Part shown: one piece after another, positions 1 through 6,190 of the stretch | How positions within the stretch are numbered: the first letter of the stretch is position 1 | How the letters are laid out: every line of letters starts with the position of its first letter | NCBI GenBank assembly: GCA_039029935.1 | Contig: JBCCFC010000300.1 | Coordinates: 1-11,619, forward strand | DNA length: 11,619 bases | Reading direction: 5' to 3' | DNA from: G039029935 sp039029935 | Lineage (GTDB): Bacteria; Chloroflexota; Anaerolineae; Caldilineales; Caldilineaceae | Translations under genes and position numbers: made by a program | The notes under the pieces: model-generated | The model's database searches: none | Seen by the model: only the letters and a program-made list of their open reading frames with translations | Told to the model about the DNA's origin: nothing

Positions 1-57
1 CGCGCCGGCCACGCCCCCACCCACACGAATTTACCAGCAGACGACGGATTACTTGTT

Positions 58-597
58 GTGTCGTTGTTACTTGTGTTCATAAGTGTTCTCTTGCGTTCTC
101 TGAGACGTGCCGTGGGCGACCGAGGCGGCGAAGCCTCCACCCTCACGAAAATAGGAGCAGTCTACGATGCCCTAGGGGAGAAGCAGAAGGCACTGGGCTA
201 CTACGAAGATGCGCTGCCCCTGAGACGTGCCGTGGGCGACCGAGGCGGCGAAGCCACCACCCTCAACAACATCGGTATGGTCTACTCAGACCTTGGGGAG
301 AAGCAGAAGGCACTGGGCTACTACGAAGATGCGCTGCCCCTTCAACGTGCCGTGGGCGATGTCTTTGGGCTTTGTGCAACCATCTTTAATATGGGGCATA
401 TTTATTGGCAGAGTGAGCAACAGCAAGATGCCCTCCATGCATGGATTTCCGTCTACCAACTTGCCACGCAGATCCACAATGCACAGGCATTGGCAGCGTT
501 GGCCCAATTGGCGGACGGGTTGCAATTTGAAGCGCAGGGGTTGCCTGCGGGGTTGGCGGGTTGGGTGTTTTTGGCGGAACAGTTGATTAGTGATTAG
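58..597 (+). CDS. TPR-repeat protein, C-terminal part (possibly 5'-partial or rearranged)
   Basis: The product carries tetratricopeptide repeats in 40-residue units: residues 15-54, 55-94 and a more diverged third unit from 95, numbered from the GTG at 58. Each unit has the pattern LRRAVGDRGGEA...IG.VY..LGEKQKALGYYEDALP, typical of bacterial TPR_12-type helical scaffolds that mediate protein-protein contacts. The tail (about residues 130-179) is Ala/Gln/Leu-rich helix without a recognisable domain. The reading frame is open to the window edge (no stop in 1-57) and the GTG has no good ribosome binding site, so the true start may lie upstream. Residues 1-14 are hydrophobic and unlike a TPR, and no other frame of 1-99 encodes one, so there is a sharp junction near position 99. 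This could be a signal or membrane segment, or a rearrangement that left a gene remnant. No enzymatic domain is visible and the partner is unknown. Confidence 0.7.
   Translation: MSLLLVFISVLLRSLRRAVGDRGGEASTLTKIGAVYDALGEKQKALGYYEDALPLRRAVGDRGGEATTLNNIGMVYSDLGEKQKALGYYEDALPLQRAVGDVFGLCATIFNMGHIYWQSEQQQDALHAWISVYQLATQIHNAQALAALAQLADGLQFEAQGLPAGLAGWVFLAEQLISD
100..379 (+). repeat. 120-bp tandem repeat encoding TPR units
   Basis: Units begin at 100, 220 and 340 with an exact 120-bp period. The second half of unit 1 (175-220) and of unit 2 (295-340) are identical over 46 bp, and the first 36 bp of units 1 and 2 differ at only one base. The differences cluster in the middle of the unit, at the helix A/B region. 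Nucleotide-level identity in a coding repeat points to recent duplication or gene-conversion-like homogenisation. The third unit diverges soon after its first 20 bp. Confidence 0.9.
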
Positions 598-634
598 TGA
601 TTAGTGATTAGTGATTAGTGATTAGTGATTAGTG
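585..634 (+). repeat. Heptanucleotide tandem repeat (GATTAGT)x7
   Basis: Seven perfect copies of GATTAGT plus one extra G run through the 3' end of the TPR gene. They supply its last residues and its TAG stop at 595-597. Because the unit contains TAG and, across units, TGA, every reading frame entering the array is closed within seven codons, so copy-number changes would alter the last residues only slightly. Confidence 0.95.
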
Positions 635-692
635 AATTCGGCGTCTGTTAGGTGCATAGCTCAGTAAAGCGGGCTATAGTGGATGGTCGTCG

Positions 693-744
693 TCGTAACG
701 TGATTCATCACGTTTTGCATGTCAGGCTGGGATTTCAATCCTAG
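693..744 (+). repeat. 52-bp direct repeat, copy 1
   Basis: This copy is paired with 850-901, with 46 of 52 positions identical and no gaps. It contains two small dyads, each centred on TC: a perfect 7-bp one, ACGTGAT-TC-ATCACGT, at 698-713, and a 5-bp one, GGATT-TC-AATCC, at 730-741. The word GCTATCA follows both copies a few bases downstream, so the ancestral unit was probably nearer 66 bp. Confidence 0.85.
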
Positions 745-758
745 CGACGCGGGCTATC

Positions 759-834
759 AGGCCATTCCGCAAAATAATTACCCGTAATCTGTTCAGTGAG
801 CAGATTACGGGTAATTATTTTTGTGGAATAGCCT
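759..834. repeat. Long stem-loop between the two direct repeats
   Basis: A perfect 21-bp stem pairs 771-791 with 801-821 around the 9-nt loop TTCAGTGAG. After one bulged T at 822 the pairing continues outward (764-770 with 823-829, including one G.T pair) and, past one mismatch, through 759-762 with 831-834. The stem is AT-rich and has no clear trailing T-run, so it is not a textbook Rho-independent terminator. A REP/MITE-type element or a structured RNA is equally plausible. Confidence 0.85.
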
Positions 835-849
835 CACATGCAGTCGCCA

Positions 850-901
850 TCGTAACGAGATTGATCACGTTTTGTATATTAGGCTCGGATTTCAATCCTA
901 G
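850..901 (+). repeat. 52-bp direct repeat, copy 2
   Basis: Second copy of the 693-744 repeat, in the same orientation, beginning 157 bp after the first. Six substitutions separate the copies. One lies in an arm of the first dyad, which is therefore imperfect here (ACGAGAT opposite ATCACGT). The second dyad, GGATT-TC-AATCC, is intact. Confidence 0.85.
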
Positions 902-943
902 ACATTTGTGCTATCACTATCTATTCAGGTAAAATGAGCATGC

Positions 944-1007
944 GCTATCCAATCGCCGCAAAAGAGCCACAAAAGAACCACAAAATGAGGTATGGCGATT
1001 GAATAGC
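944..1007. repeat. Imperfect stem-loop with 14-bp arms
   Basis: Arm 944-957 pairs with 994-1007, with a single G.T wobble when read as RNA. The 36-nt loop is purine-rich and contains a short internal duplication (GCCACAAAAG followed by ACCACAAAAT). It lies about 100 bp upstream of the antitoxin start. Confidence 0.75.
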
Positions 1008-1092
1008 TTGCGCGCGTTCAGTGAGCACGCCCTCATGCGGGTCTTATTCAAATGAGTACGTTATTAAATCTCCATCCCTTATGCATTATTTC

Positions 1093-1100
1093 AAAGGAGG
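1093..1100 (+). promoter_or_regulatory. Strong Shine-Dalgarno of the antitoxin gene
   Basis: AAAGGAGG lies 6 nt before ATG 1107. It fixes that start and argues against the longer out-of-frame ORF that begins at 1052. It is the only strong ribosome binding site of the antitoxin-toxin pair, since the toxin has just a weak site. Confidence 0.85.
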
Positions 1101-1106
1101 TCAGTC

Positions 1107-1406
1107 ATGACTATCACAAAAGAACATTTAAAAACAGAGATAGATGCTTTACCAGACCAGTTTGTTATGATAATTTATCATATTTTGCGAACCTTTACTC
1201 AGGTGTCCCCAACATCACTCATGTCTACGGCACCTAGCGTAGCATCAACAGATTCGGCAAATGTAGCAGGTAATCATGGACAAGATATGATTCAATCAAC
1301 GCATCAAAAATCACATAGTCTGCTGGGATTGTTCCCAAATGCGGGTGTCACAGTTGGCGATTTAACCGAGCCGCTTGATGTCGAATGGGATGTGCTTCAA
1401 CCATGA
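1107..1406 (+). CDS. Antitoxin-like protein of a VapBC-type module
   Basis: A 99-residue protein proposed as the antitoxin for the PIN protein that follows. It would bind and neutralise the toxin and probably repress the operon. Residues 1-32 are a helical segment (LKTEIDALPDQF...IIYHILRTF) resembling the N-terminus of DUF2281/VapB-like antitoxins. Residues 33-71 form a Ser/Thr/His/Gln-rich, probably disordered linker. Residues 72-99 (LLGLFP...VTVGDLTEPLDVEW) look like the extended toxin-binding tail common in VapB/Phd-type antitoxins. The strong ribosome binding site supports the start, and the TGA overlaps the toxin ATG (ATGA, 1403-1406), implying translational coupling. I see no clear AbrB, RHH or HTH fold, so the DNA-binding mode is uncertain. 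The antitoxin call rests mostly on position plus the tail. Confidence 0.75.
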   Translation: MTITKEHLKTEIDALPDQFVMIIYHILRTFTQVSPTSLMSTAPSVASTDSANVAGNHGQDMIQSTHQKSHSLLGLFPNAGVTVGDLTEPLDVEWDVLQP

Positions 1407-1795
1407 TAGTTTTTGATACGCATACTTGGTGGTGGGCTATTAGTGACCAAGCAAGTCTCTCAACTAAAGCAAGACAACTGATAGCAGATACACCATCAGG
1501 TCAACACTGTATTGCGTCAATTTCAATCTGGGAATTTTCAATGATGGCAAAACGAGACAGGATTCGGCTGCATACGACACCCGAAGAGTGGCTTCGCATT
1601 GCCATAGAGGATGCGAATATTCAAGTGCTACCGCTTTCACCTGAGATTGCGCTAGAATCCTGCAATTTACCCGGTGAATTTCATAAAGACCCAGCTGACC
1701 AAATCATCGTTGCAACGGCGAGAATATACAATGTGCCACTTGTCACAAAAGACGGCAAAATCAGAAAATATGAGCATGTGAAAACTGTCTGGTAA
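1403..1795 (+). CDS. vapC: PIN-domain ribonuclease toxin, VapC family
   Basis: A 130-residue single-domain PIN protein. VapC toxins are Mg-dependent endoribonucleases, usually cutting tRNA or rRNA to stop translation. The acidic residues expected of the active site are present: D5 (IVFDTHTWWW), E44 (ISIWEFSMMAKRDRI), D96/D99 (HKDPADQIIVATA) and D117 (PLVTKDGKI). The DPADQ.IVATA and TKDGKI blocks are typical of the subgroup annotated as type II VapC. I place the start at ATG 1403, not at the in-frame ATG 1385, because the protein then begins directly with the first PIN strand and overlaps the antitoxin stop by 4 bp. Its ribosome binding site is weak (GGGATG about 10 nt upstream), so translation should depend on the antitoxin gene. 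The ATPase-nuclease gene follows after 11 bp. The protein looks intact. Confidence 0.88.
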   Translation: MIVFDTHTWWWAISDQASLSTKARQLIADTPSGQHCIASISIWEFSMMAKRDRIRLHTTPEEWLRIAIEDANIQVLPLSPEIALESCNLPGEFHKDPADQIIVATARIYNVPLVTKDGKIRKYEHVKTVW

Positions 1796-1806
1796 CAAAG
1801 GAACAA

Positions 1807-3783
1807 ATGATGAGTCCAGCGACAAATCAACTCTTACAACACCCAGCCTTTGCCAACACCCGCGCCCATCCGTCAGCGGCAACCGTCAAGCAGATTCCCT
1901 ATGGCATCTCCGATTTTGGGCGTCTGCGCGCCGAGAATGGCTATTATGTAGACAAGACGCCTTTTATTTTGCTCATTGAGCAGATGCCACTCTATCTCTT
2001 TTGTCTACGCCCCCGTCGCTCAGGCAAATCGCTCTTTCTCTCCATGTTGCAGCATTATTATGATATCAACATGGCCGACCAATTTGATACACTCTTTGGC
2101 GATACCTATATTGGACAGAACCCGACAGCCAAACATAATCAGTTTTTGGTTCTGACTTTTGATTTTTCAGCAGTCAAGCCAAAGCAAGGAAGTGTTGAAC
2201 AGGGCTTTGACAAAATTATTCATGATCAACTAGAAGATTATTTGACGCGTTATGAACGGTTTTTTACAGCCGATGAGTTGACCTATATTAGAGAGGAGGA
2301 TGATTTTGCCTCTAAATTGCTGCGCACCTTCCACAAAACACAGCTAAAACAACTTGACACCTATGTGTTTATTGACGAGTATGACAACTTTACCAACACC
2401 ATTCTCTCGCGCGAGGGTGTTGAAACGTATCACGACATCACCCATGATACAGGCTTTTATCGCCACTTTTTTAACATACTCAAAGCCTATACCAGTGGGA
2501 TGACATCTGGATTAGCACGGCTCTTTATCACAGGCGTCTCCCCGGTTACGATGGATGATGTGACCAGCGGGTTTAATATTGGCACCAACATCAGCTTTGG
2601 CGATACCTTTAACGCCATGATTGGCTTCACCGATTTCGAGGTACACGATCTCCTCAACTATTACCATGAACATGGGGTTTTGAAATTATCCGTGGACGCC
2701 ACCTTTGACCTGATGAAGGCGTGGTACAACAACTATCACTTTGCAGAAGATGCCATGTTCTCAATGTTTAATTCGGACATGGTGCTCTATTTTTTGAACC
2801 AAGTCCAAGGCAAGACAAGTCTGCCCAATCAACTGATTGACAAGAATATCCGCACAGATTACAGCAAACTGAGCTATTTGATGACGGTGGATAGACACAT
2901 CCGCGATTACTTGAATCATCGTCAAAAGGAAGAAGAAGCACGACGGTTCGGCAGCGCAGAAGCAGAAGTAGAGGCAGGGGTAAGCGATATCGACAATGGT
3001 GACAATGCACAACCCGATAACACACCTGCCGAAATCGAACCAAAAACCTTGAATGGCAACTTTAGTGTATTGCAGCGCATTCTTGCCGATGGCGAAATTG
3101 TCTCACCGATCAACGATAGTTTTCCTGTGGAAGAACTGTTATCCGAACAAAACTTTGTCTCATTGCTCTGTTACATGGGCTTGCTCACCTTTGCGGGGCT
3201 ACATCATGGTGATCCCCGCTTAAAAATTCCCAATCGTACGGTCAAAGATTTGATGTATGGCTATTTTCGCACTGGCTTGAAAGATGTCAACATTTTTAAA
3301 TTGAATCCAGCCAAGCTCTTGAGGCTATTGCGTGATATGGCCTATATTGGCGAATGGCGACCATTCTTTGAGTATATCAACAGCGAAATTCAACAACAAG
3401 CATCTGTCCGCGACCATCTAGGGGGGGAGAAGGTCTTCCAAGGCTTTCTGATTGCCTATCTCAATGTGACGCATCATTTTTTCACGTGGTCTGAATATGA
3501 AAGTGGCGGTGGATTTGTCGACTTATACTTGGAACCGTTTGTGGCGCGCTTCCCCGATATGAACTATGGCTATCTGATTGAGTTGAAATACATGTCCGAA
3601 ACGCACTATAGAGGCAAAGATGGCAAAAAGACCTATAACGAGAAGATTGCCGAGGCCAAAAGTCAACTGCACCGTTACGCCAATGATCCACGTTTGCAGA
3701 AATATGAAGGCAACGTGACCTTCAAAAAGGTGGCCTTGGTCTATGTCGGCTGGAAGTTGACCTATGCCGAAGAGATTCCGTAG
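1807..3783 (+). CDS. AAA-ATPase-like protein with C-terminal PD-(D/E)XK nuclease (DUF1703 type)
   Basis: A 658-residue protein with the architecture of the AAA-ATPase_like (PF09820) plus PDDEXK_9 (PF08011/DUF1703) family. The N-terminus has the family hallmark IPYGISDFGRLRAENGYYVDKT. It is followed by a Walker A variant RPRRSGKS at residues 68-75 and Walker B VFIDEYDN at 187-194. The nuclease core lies near the C-terminus: D572 in GGFVDLYLEPF, then E592-x-K594 in YLIELKYM. An acidic, low-complexity linker (about 372-415) separates the halves. The biochemical role of the family is unsettled; ATP-dependent DNA processing, mobile-element or defence functions have been considered. SD AAAGGA lies 4 nt before ATG 1807, and a second in-frame ATG at 1810 is possible. 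The gene starts 11 bp after the toxin gene, so it is probably co-transcribed with the toxin-antitoxin pair. All recognisable motifs are intact. Confidence 0.88.
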   Translation: MMSPATNQLLQHPAFANTRAHPSAATVKQIPYGISDFGRLRAENGYYVDKTPFILLIEQMPLYLFCLRPRRSGKSLFLSMLQHYYDINMADQFDTLFGDTYIGQNPTAKHNQFLVLTFDFSAVKPKQGSVEQGFDKIIHDQLEDYLTRYERFFTADELTYIREEDDFASKLLRTFHKTQLKQLDTYVFIDEYDNFTNTILSREGVETYHDITHDTGFYRHFFNILKAYTSGMTSGLARLFITGVSPVTMDDVTSGFNIGTNISFGDTFNAMIGFTDFEVHDLLNYYHEHGVLKLSVDATFDLMKAWYNNYHFAEDAMFSMFNSDMVLYFLNQVQGKTSLPNQLIDKNIRTDYSKLSYLMTVDRHIRDYLNHRQKEEEARRFGSAEAEVEAGVSDIDNGDNAQPDNTPAEIEPKTLNGNFSVLQRILADGEIVSPINDSFPVEELLSEQNFVSLLCYMGLLTFAGLHHGDPRLKIPNRTVKDLMYGYFRTGLKDVNIFKLNPAKLLRLLRDMAYIGEWRPFFEYINSEIQQQASVRDHLGGEKVFQGFLIAYLNVTHHFFTWSEYESGGGFVDLYLEPFVARFPDMNYGYLIELKYMSETHYRGKDGKKTYNEKIAEAKSQLHRYANDPRLQKYEGNVTFKKVALVYVGWKLTYAEEIP

Positions 3784-3819
3784 CCCATTGCTGGTTGCAT
3801 AGGTTGTAGAGGAGCAGGT

Positions 3820-4851
3820 ATGCGTGACAAAACAACAACCCATTCAGCCGTCGTCATCGGCATCGACGCGGGCGGAACCCACTCCAGAGCTATCTGCACC
3901 GACCTATCGGGCCAAGTTCTCGCCCGCACCCAATGCGGTGGTGGCAACCCACGCAAGAATCCAGCGGCAAAGGACAACATCCAGTCGCTGATCCACGAAG
4001 TGCTGACCCTCTCGCAACACACACCGGATCAAGTCGCCAATCTCGTGGCGGGCTTTGCGGGGTTGAACCGCGTCGAGGATCAAGCATGGGCGGTTGATTT
4101 TACGACCCTGCCAGCGTTTTCCTTTGAACCGACCTGTGTCAACGACGCCGTCGTCGCTCATGCAGGTGCATTTGCGCTCAAGCCGGGCATCGTGGCGATT
4201 GGCGGCACGGGGTCGATTGTCTTTGGCATCAATGAGGCAGGCGACCCAGTTTCGGACTATGACTTTAACCATCACACCGATGGACATGCACGTGGGTTGG
4301 GCTATCAGGCCGTGTTTCACGTGTTGGCGGGGCTTGCGGTTGATGAGGACGGGCCATTGGTTGCGCAAATCCTTAATCACTTTGGTGTCACCACCATCAC
4401 AGACCTAGCGGCCATTGCCAGACAGAGCAGCAACCGCCCACGTGATGAGGTTGTTGCCCAATACAGCCAACTCGCTCCGTTGATTACCCGTGCCGCCGAA
4501 GCAGGTGTCCCCTTGGCCTGTGCAGTTTGTCAACGTGCGGTTGCTGGATATGTACTGGGGATTCGGCTGGTGGGGAGCCTCTTTGCAAGCGACAAGCCCC
4601 AAACACAGCACCCAATCGACTATACGCTGATTGGCAGCGTCGTGCGTCATCCATATATTCGCACCCATCTGATTGATACACTCAACCATCCAACCAATCA
4701 TGCCTATCGCTATGTTGAACCTGCACTATCACCAGAGGCAGGGGCTGCACTCATGGCACTGACTGCGCTGGGCGTTGAGCCAACACAGTCTGTGATTGAG
4801 CGGCTACGAAAAAGGCACACCATGCCAGACATCCACAGGCACATACCCTAA
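3820..4851 (+). CDS. BadF/BadG/BcrA/BcrD-family kinase, N-acetylglucosamine-kinase-like
   Basis: A 343-residue ASKHA-fold ATPase. In free-living bacteria, stand-alone members of this size are usually amino-sugar kinases (for example GlcNAc to GlcNAc-6-phosphate), acting in the cytoplasm in amino-sugar salvage. The phosphate-1 loop is IGIDAGGTHSRA (residues 13-24), GFAGLNR follows mid-domain, the candidate catalytic Asp is D109 in VNDAVVAH, and the adenosine/phosphate-2 motif is AIGGTGSIVFG near 126-136. DGHARGLGYQA matches the glycine-rich sugar-kinase segment of the family. It lacks the Fe-S cysteines of benzoyl-CoA reductase activators. SD GAGGAG ends 5 nt before the ATG. The gene begins 36 bp after the ATPase-nuclease gene, so readthrough is possible, but a shared function is not implied. 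Its 3' end overlaps the opposing dehydrogenase gene by 48 bp. Substrate is inferred only from the family. Confidence 0.85.
   Translation: MRDKTTTHSAVVIGIDAGGTHSRAICTDLSGQVLARTQCGGGNPRKNPAAKDNIQSLIHEVLTLSQHTPDQVANLVAGFAGLNRVEDQAWAVDFTTLPAFSFEPTCVNDAVVAHAGAFALKPGIVAIGGTGSIVFGINEAGDPVSDYDFNHHTDGHARGLGYQAVFHVLAGLAVDEDGPLVAQILNHFGVTTITDLAAIARQSSNRPRDEVVAQYSQLAPLITRAAEAGVPLACAVCQRAVAGYVLGIRLVGSLFASDKPQTQHPIDYTLIGSVVRHPYIRTHLIDTLNHPTNHAYRYVEPALSPEAGAALMALTALGVEPTQSVIERLRKRHTMPDIHRHIP
4804..4851. other. 48-bp antisense overlap of two convergent genes
   Basis: The kinase stop (TAA 4849-4851, + strand) lies beyond the dehydrogenase stop (TAG, complement of 4804-4806). The last 15 codons of each gene share the same DNA. 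There is no room for a terminator between them. Both tails lie beyond the core motifs of their families, so mutual constraint is tolerable. Confidence 0.85.
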
Positions 4852-5586
4852 ACTATCCCACGCCTCATCTGAGTTCAGTCGCACACGATTTCTTGGCTGA
4901 CTGGTGGCAAACACGGTCATCGACGCACCTGCCGCTGGCTTTTCCGACTCCACACAACGTGCAAAAAATCGCTGTGCATCCCCATGACTCAGATAGACAT
5001 CCGGTCCATGTTCGCTACTGTCAATGCGCTCTGCAATCACGGCGTCACGCGCAAACCAGCCAATACGCACATTGATAGCTGACATGTCATAACAACGCGC
5101 ATACATCTCGCCCAAGTCCTCGGCCCATAACTTTGTCAGCCCATAGTGGTTGGTGGGCGTGGCGCGCTCCTCAACATGCGCAACATGTCCAGCCCGCATT
5201 CGCCCTGATACAGCCTGTATCGAGCTGGCAAGTACCAGTCGTTTGACGTCAGCGTGTCGGGCGGCATTACAAATTTGATAGAGTCCAATCACATTGGGTT
5301 CGAGCAGTATATCCATAAAGTCGGCATCGTTGCGATAGGCGGCGAGGTGAATCACGGTGTCAATGTGAGAGACCGCCTGTGCTGCCAGTGTCGGGTCAGC
5401 GATGTCGCCGATGAGGTGTTCATCCGTGAGGTCGGCTTTCGTGAGATGCGCCATGTCTGAGGTGATGGGGTTGGGCAGGTCGAGGCGGTCCAGTGTACGC
5501 ACATAGTGGCCGCGTTGACGTAGGTGTGGCGAAATGGCTTGGGCAATGGCCCCGGCTGCGCCTGTGATTAAAATGTTCTGCGACAT
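4804..5586 (-). CDS. NAD-dependent epimerase/dehydratase, uronate-dehydrogenase-like
   Basis: A 260-residue extended short-chain dehydrogenase with an N-terminal Rossmann fold. The NAD motif is TGAAGAIAQ, that is G9-x-x-G12-x-x-A15 with Ala in place of the usual third Gly. D33 at the end of the second strand suggests NAD(H) over NADP(H). The S121-S122/Y148-x-x-x-K152 catalytic set is present (LASSIQA and HYGLTKLWAEDL). The blocks NVIGLYQICNAAR, GEMYAR and NVRIGW resemble uronate dehydrogenase (Udh, uronate to aldarolactone), but general NAD-dependent epimerase annotation is safer. SD AAGGAG (5592-5597 on the complement) is 5 nt before the ATG. The gene follows the DinB gene after 9 bp, so the two form an operon. 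Its C-terminus is coded antisense to the kinase tail. It may contribute sugar-acid chemistry together with the distant enolase-superfamily enzyme, which is only an inference. Confidence 0.85.
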   Translation of the reverse strand: MSQNILITGAAGAIAQAISPHLRQRGHYVRTLDRLDLPNPITSDMAHLTKADLTDEHLIGDIADPTLAAQAVSHIDTVIHLAAYRNDADFMDILLEPNVIGLYQICNAARHADVKRLVLASSIQAVSGRMRAGHVAHVEERATPTNHYGLTKLWAEDLGEMYARCYDMSAINVRIGWFARDAVIAERIDSSEHGPDVYLSHGDAQRFFARCVESEKPAAGASMTVFATSQPRNRVRLNSDEAWDSLGYVPVDVWHGVPFS

Positions 5587-5595
5587 GTTGGCTCC

Positions 5596-6111
5596 TTATG
5601 AGGAAAACCGCTGCGCATTCCCCATCGACGACCACACAAACAACTGCACATTGCTGGCGATTTGTTTGAGATGGTTGAGGTCGTGATACACCCATTCATG
5701 CAGCAAATTGCTGACAGATATCTCACCCACAGTGGGATGCAGTGCCAAGCGGTCAAGCTGACCTGCATCTAGCCTGTGGACCAAGGCGACACCCGCTTGA
5801 CGTAATGCTGCAAATTCTTCTAACAGTTCTTGGGCATCACCTTCATCATCACGGCGGTCGATGGCAACTTGGTCAGGGTCCCACCCACTACACTGGTGAT
5901 ATTCTTCGACGAGCATGTGCCGAATGCGCCCCGCAAATCCCCGTTGCTCGGCTTCAATCAAATGCCCGATGACTTCATTTACACACCATTCACCTGCTGC
6001 CGGACGAAACCGCACGATCTCATCTGGGAGGACACTGACTGTACTGTTCAAGGTGGGGATGGTTGCCGCAAGACAATCAGCGATTGTGGATAATTCTAGT
6101 TGGTGTGTCAT
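5596..6111 (-). CDS. DinB-fold metalloprotein (DinB_2 family)
   Basis: A 171-residue four-helix-bundle protein of the DinB/YfiT-like group, cytoplasmic and metal-binding. Members include thiol S-transferases (bacillithiol- or mycothiol-dependent) and many damage-inducible proteins of unknown activity. The metal triad is visible: H50 in NEVIGHLIEAEQRG, then H143 and H147 in VYHDLNHLKQI. The segment FRPAAGEWCVNEVIGHL is the usual entry to the second helix. SD GGGAGG lies a few bases before the ATG on the minus strand. Its TAA stop (complement of 5596-5598) overlaps the SD of the downstream dehydrogenase, so the two are tightly coupled. The family is firm but the reaction is not: nothing here tells which substrate or thiol is used. 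Confidence 0.85.
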   Translation of the reverse strand: MTHQLELSTIADCLAATIPTLNSTVSVLPDEIVRFRPAAGEWCVNEVIGHLIEAEQRGFAGRIRHMLVEEYHQCSGWDPDQVAIDRRDDEGDAQELLEEFAALRQAGVALVHRLDAGQLDRLALHPTVGEISVSNLLHEWVYHDLNHLKQIASNVQLFVWSSMGNAQRFSS

Positions 6112-6127
6112 TGCACCTCCCGTGTCT

Positions 6128-6172
6128 GGTAATCGGTAGGTCGGTAATCGGTAGGTCGATAATCAGTGATCG
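6128..6172. repeat. 15-bp tandem repeat, block A
   Basis: GGTAATCGGTAGGTC occurs twice without mismatch (6128-6142 and 6143-6157), followed by a degenerate third copy (6158-6172). It lies between the hypothetical gene and the DinB gene, just upstream of the DinB ribosome binding site on the minus strand, where a promoter or leader would be expected. Confidence 0.85.
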
Positions 6173-6190
6173 ACTACTAAATACCGACAC

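Larger units (their letters stand above)
598..1106. other. 509-bp gene-free tract rich in direct and inverted repeats
   Basis: No credible gene is visible here. The tract holds the end of the heptamer array, two 52-bp direct repeats, two long stem-loops and several recurring short words. GCGGGCTAT occurs at 669-677 and 749-757, with related GCTAT words near 910 and 944. GTTCAGTGAGCA occurs at 791-802 and 1016-1027. The last 80 bp must carry the promoter of the following toxin-antitoxin unit, but I see no clear -35/-10 pair. The layout resembles a decayed or miniature mobile element, or a cluster of REP-like elements. Confidence 0.7.

Noticed and set aside
650..760. tRNA-like words (TAGCTCAGT near 657 and TTCAATC near 734)
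   Set aside because: No acceptor stem, no anticodon arm and no valid T-arm pairing can be built around them.
759..834. Rho-independent terminator of the TPR gene
   Set aside because: The stem is AT-rich, 160 bp beyond the stop and has no proper trailing T-run. Its placement between direct repeats suits a repeat element better.
693..901. Possible CRISPR array, because both repeats contain ATTTCAATCC like some CRISPR repeats
   Set aside because: Only two copies, 105 bp apart, with a hairpin between them and six substitutions. There is no regular 30-40 bp spacer pattern and no cas gene.
1052..1237. 61-codon open frame overlapping the antitoxin start
   Set aside because: It lacks a ribosome binding site and overlaps, in another frame, the antitoxin gene, which has a strong one.
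3904..4380. 158-codon open frame antisense to the sugar kinase
   Set aside because: It lies wholly within a gene with clear kinase motifs, and its own translation has no recognisable domain.
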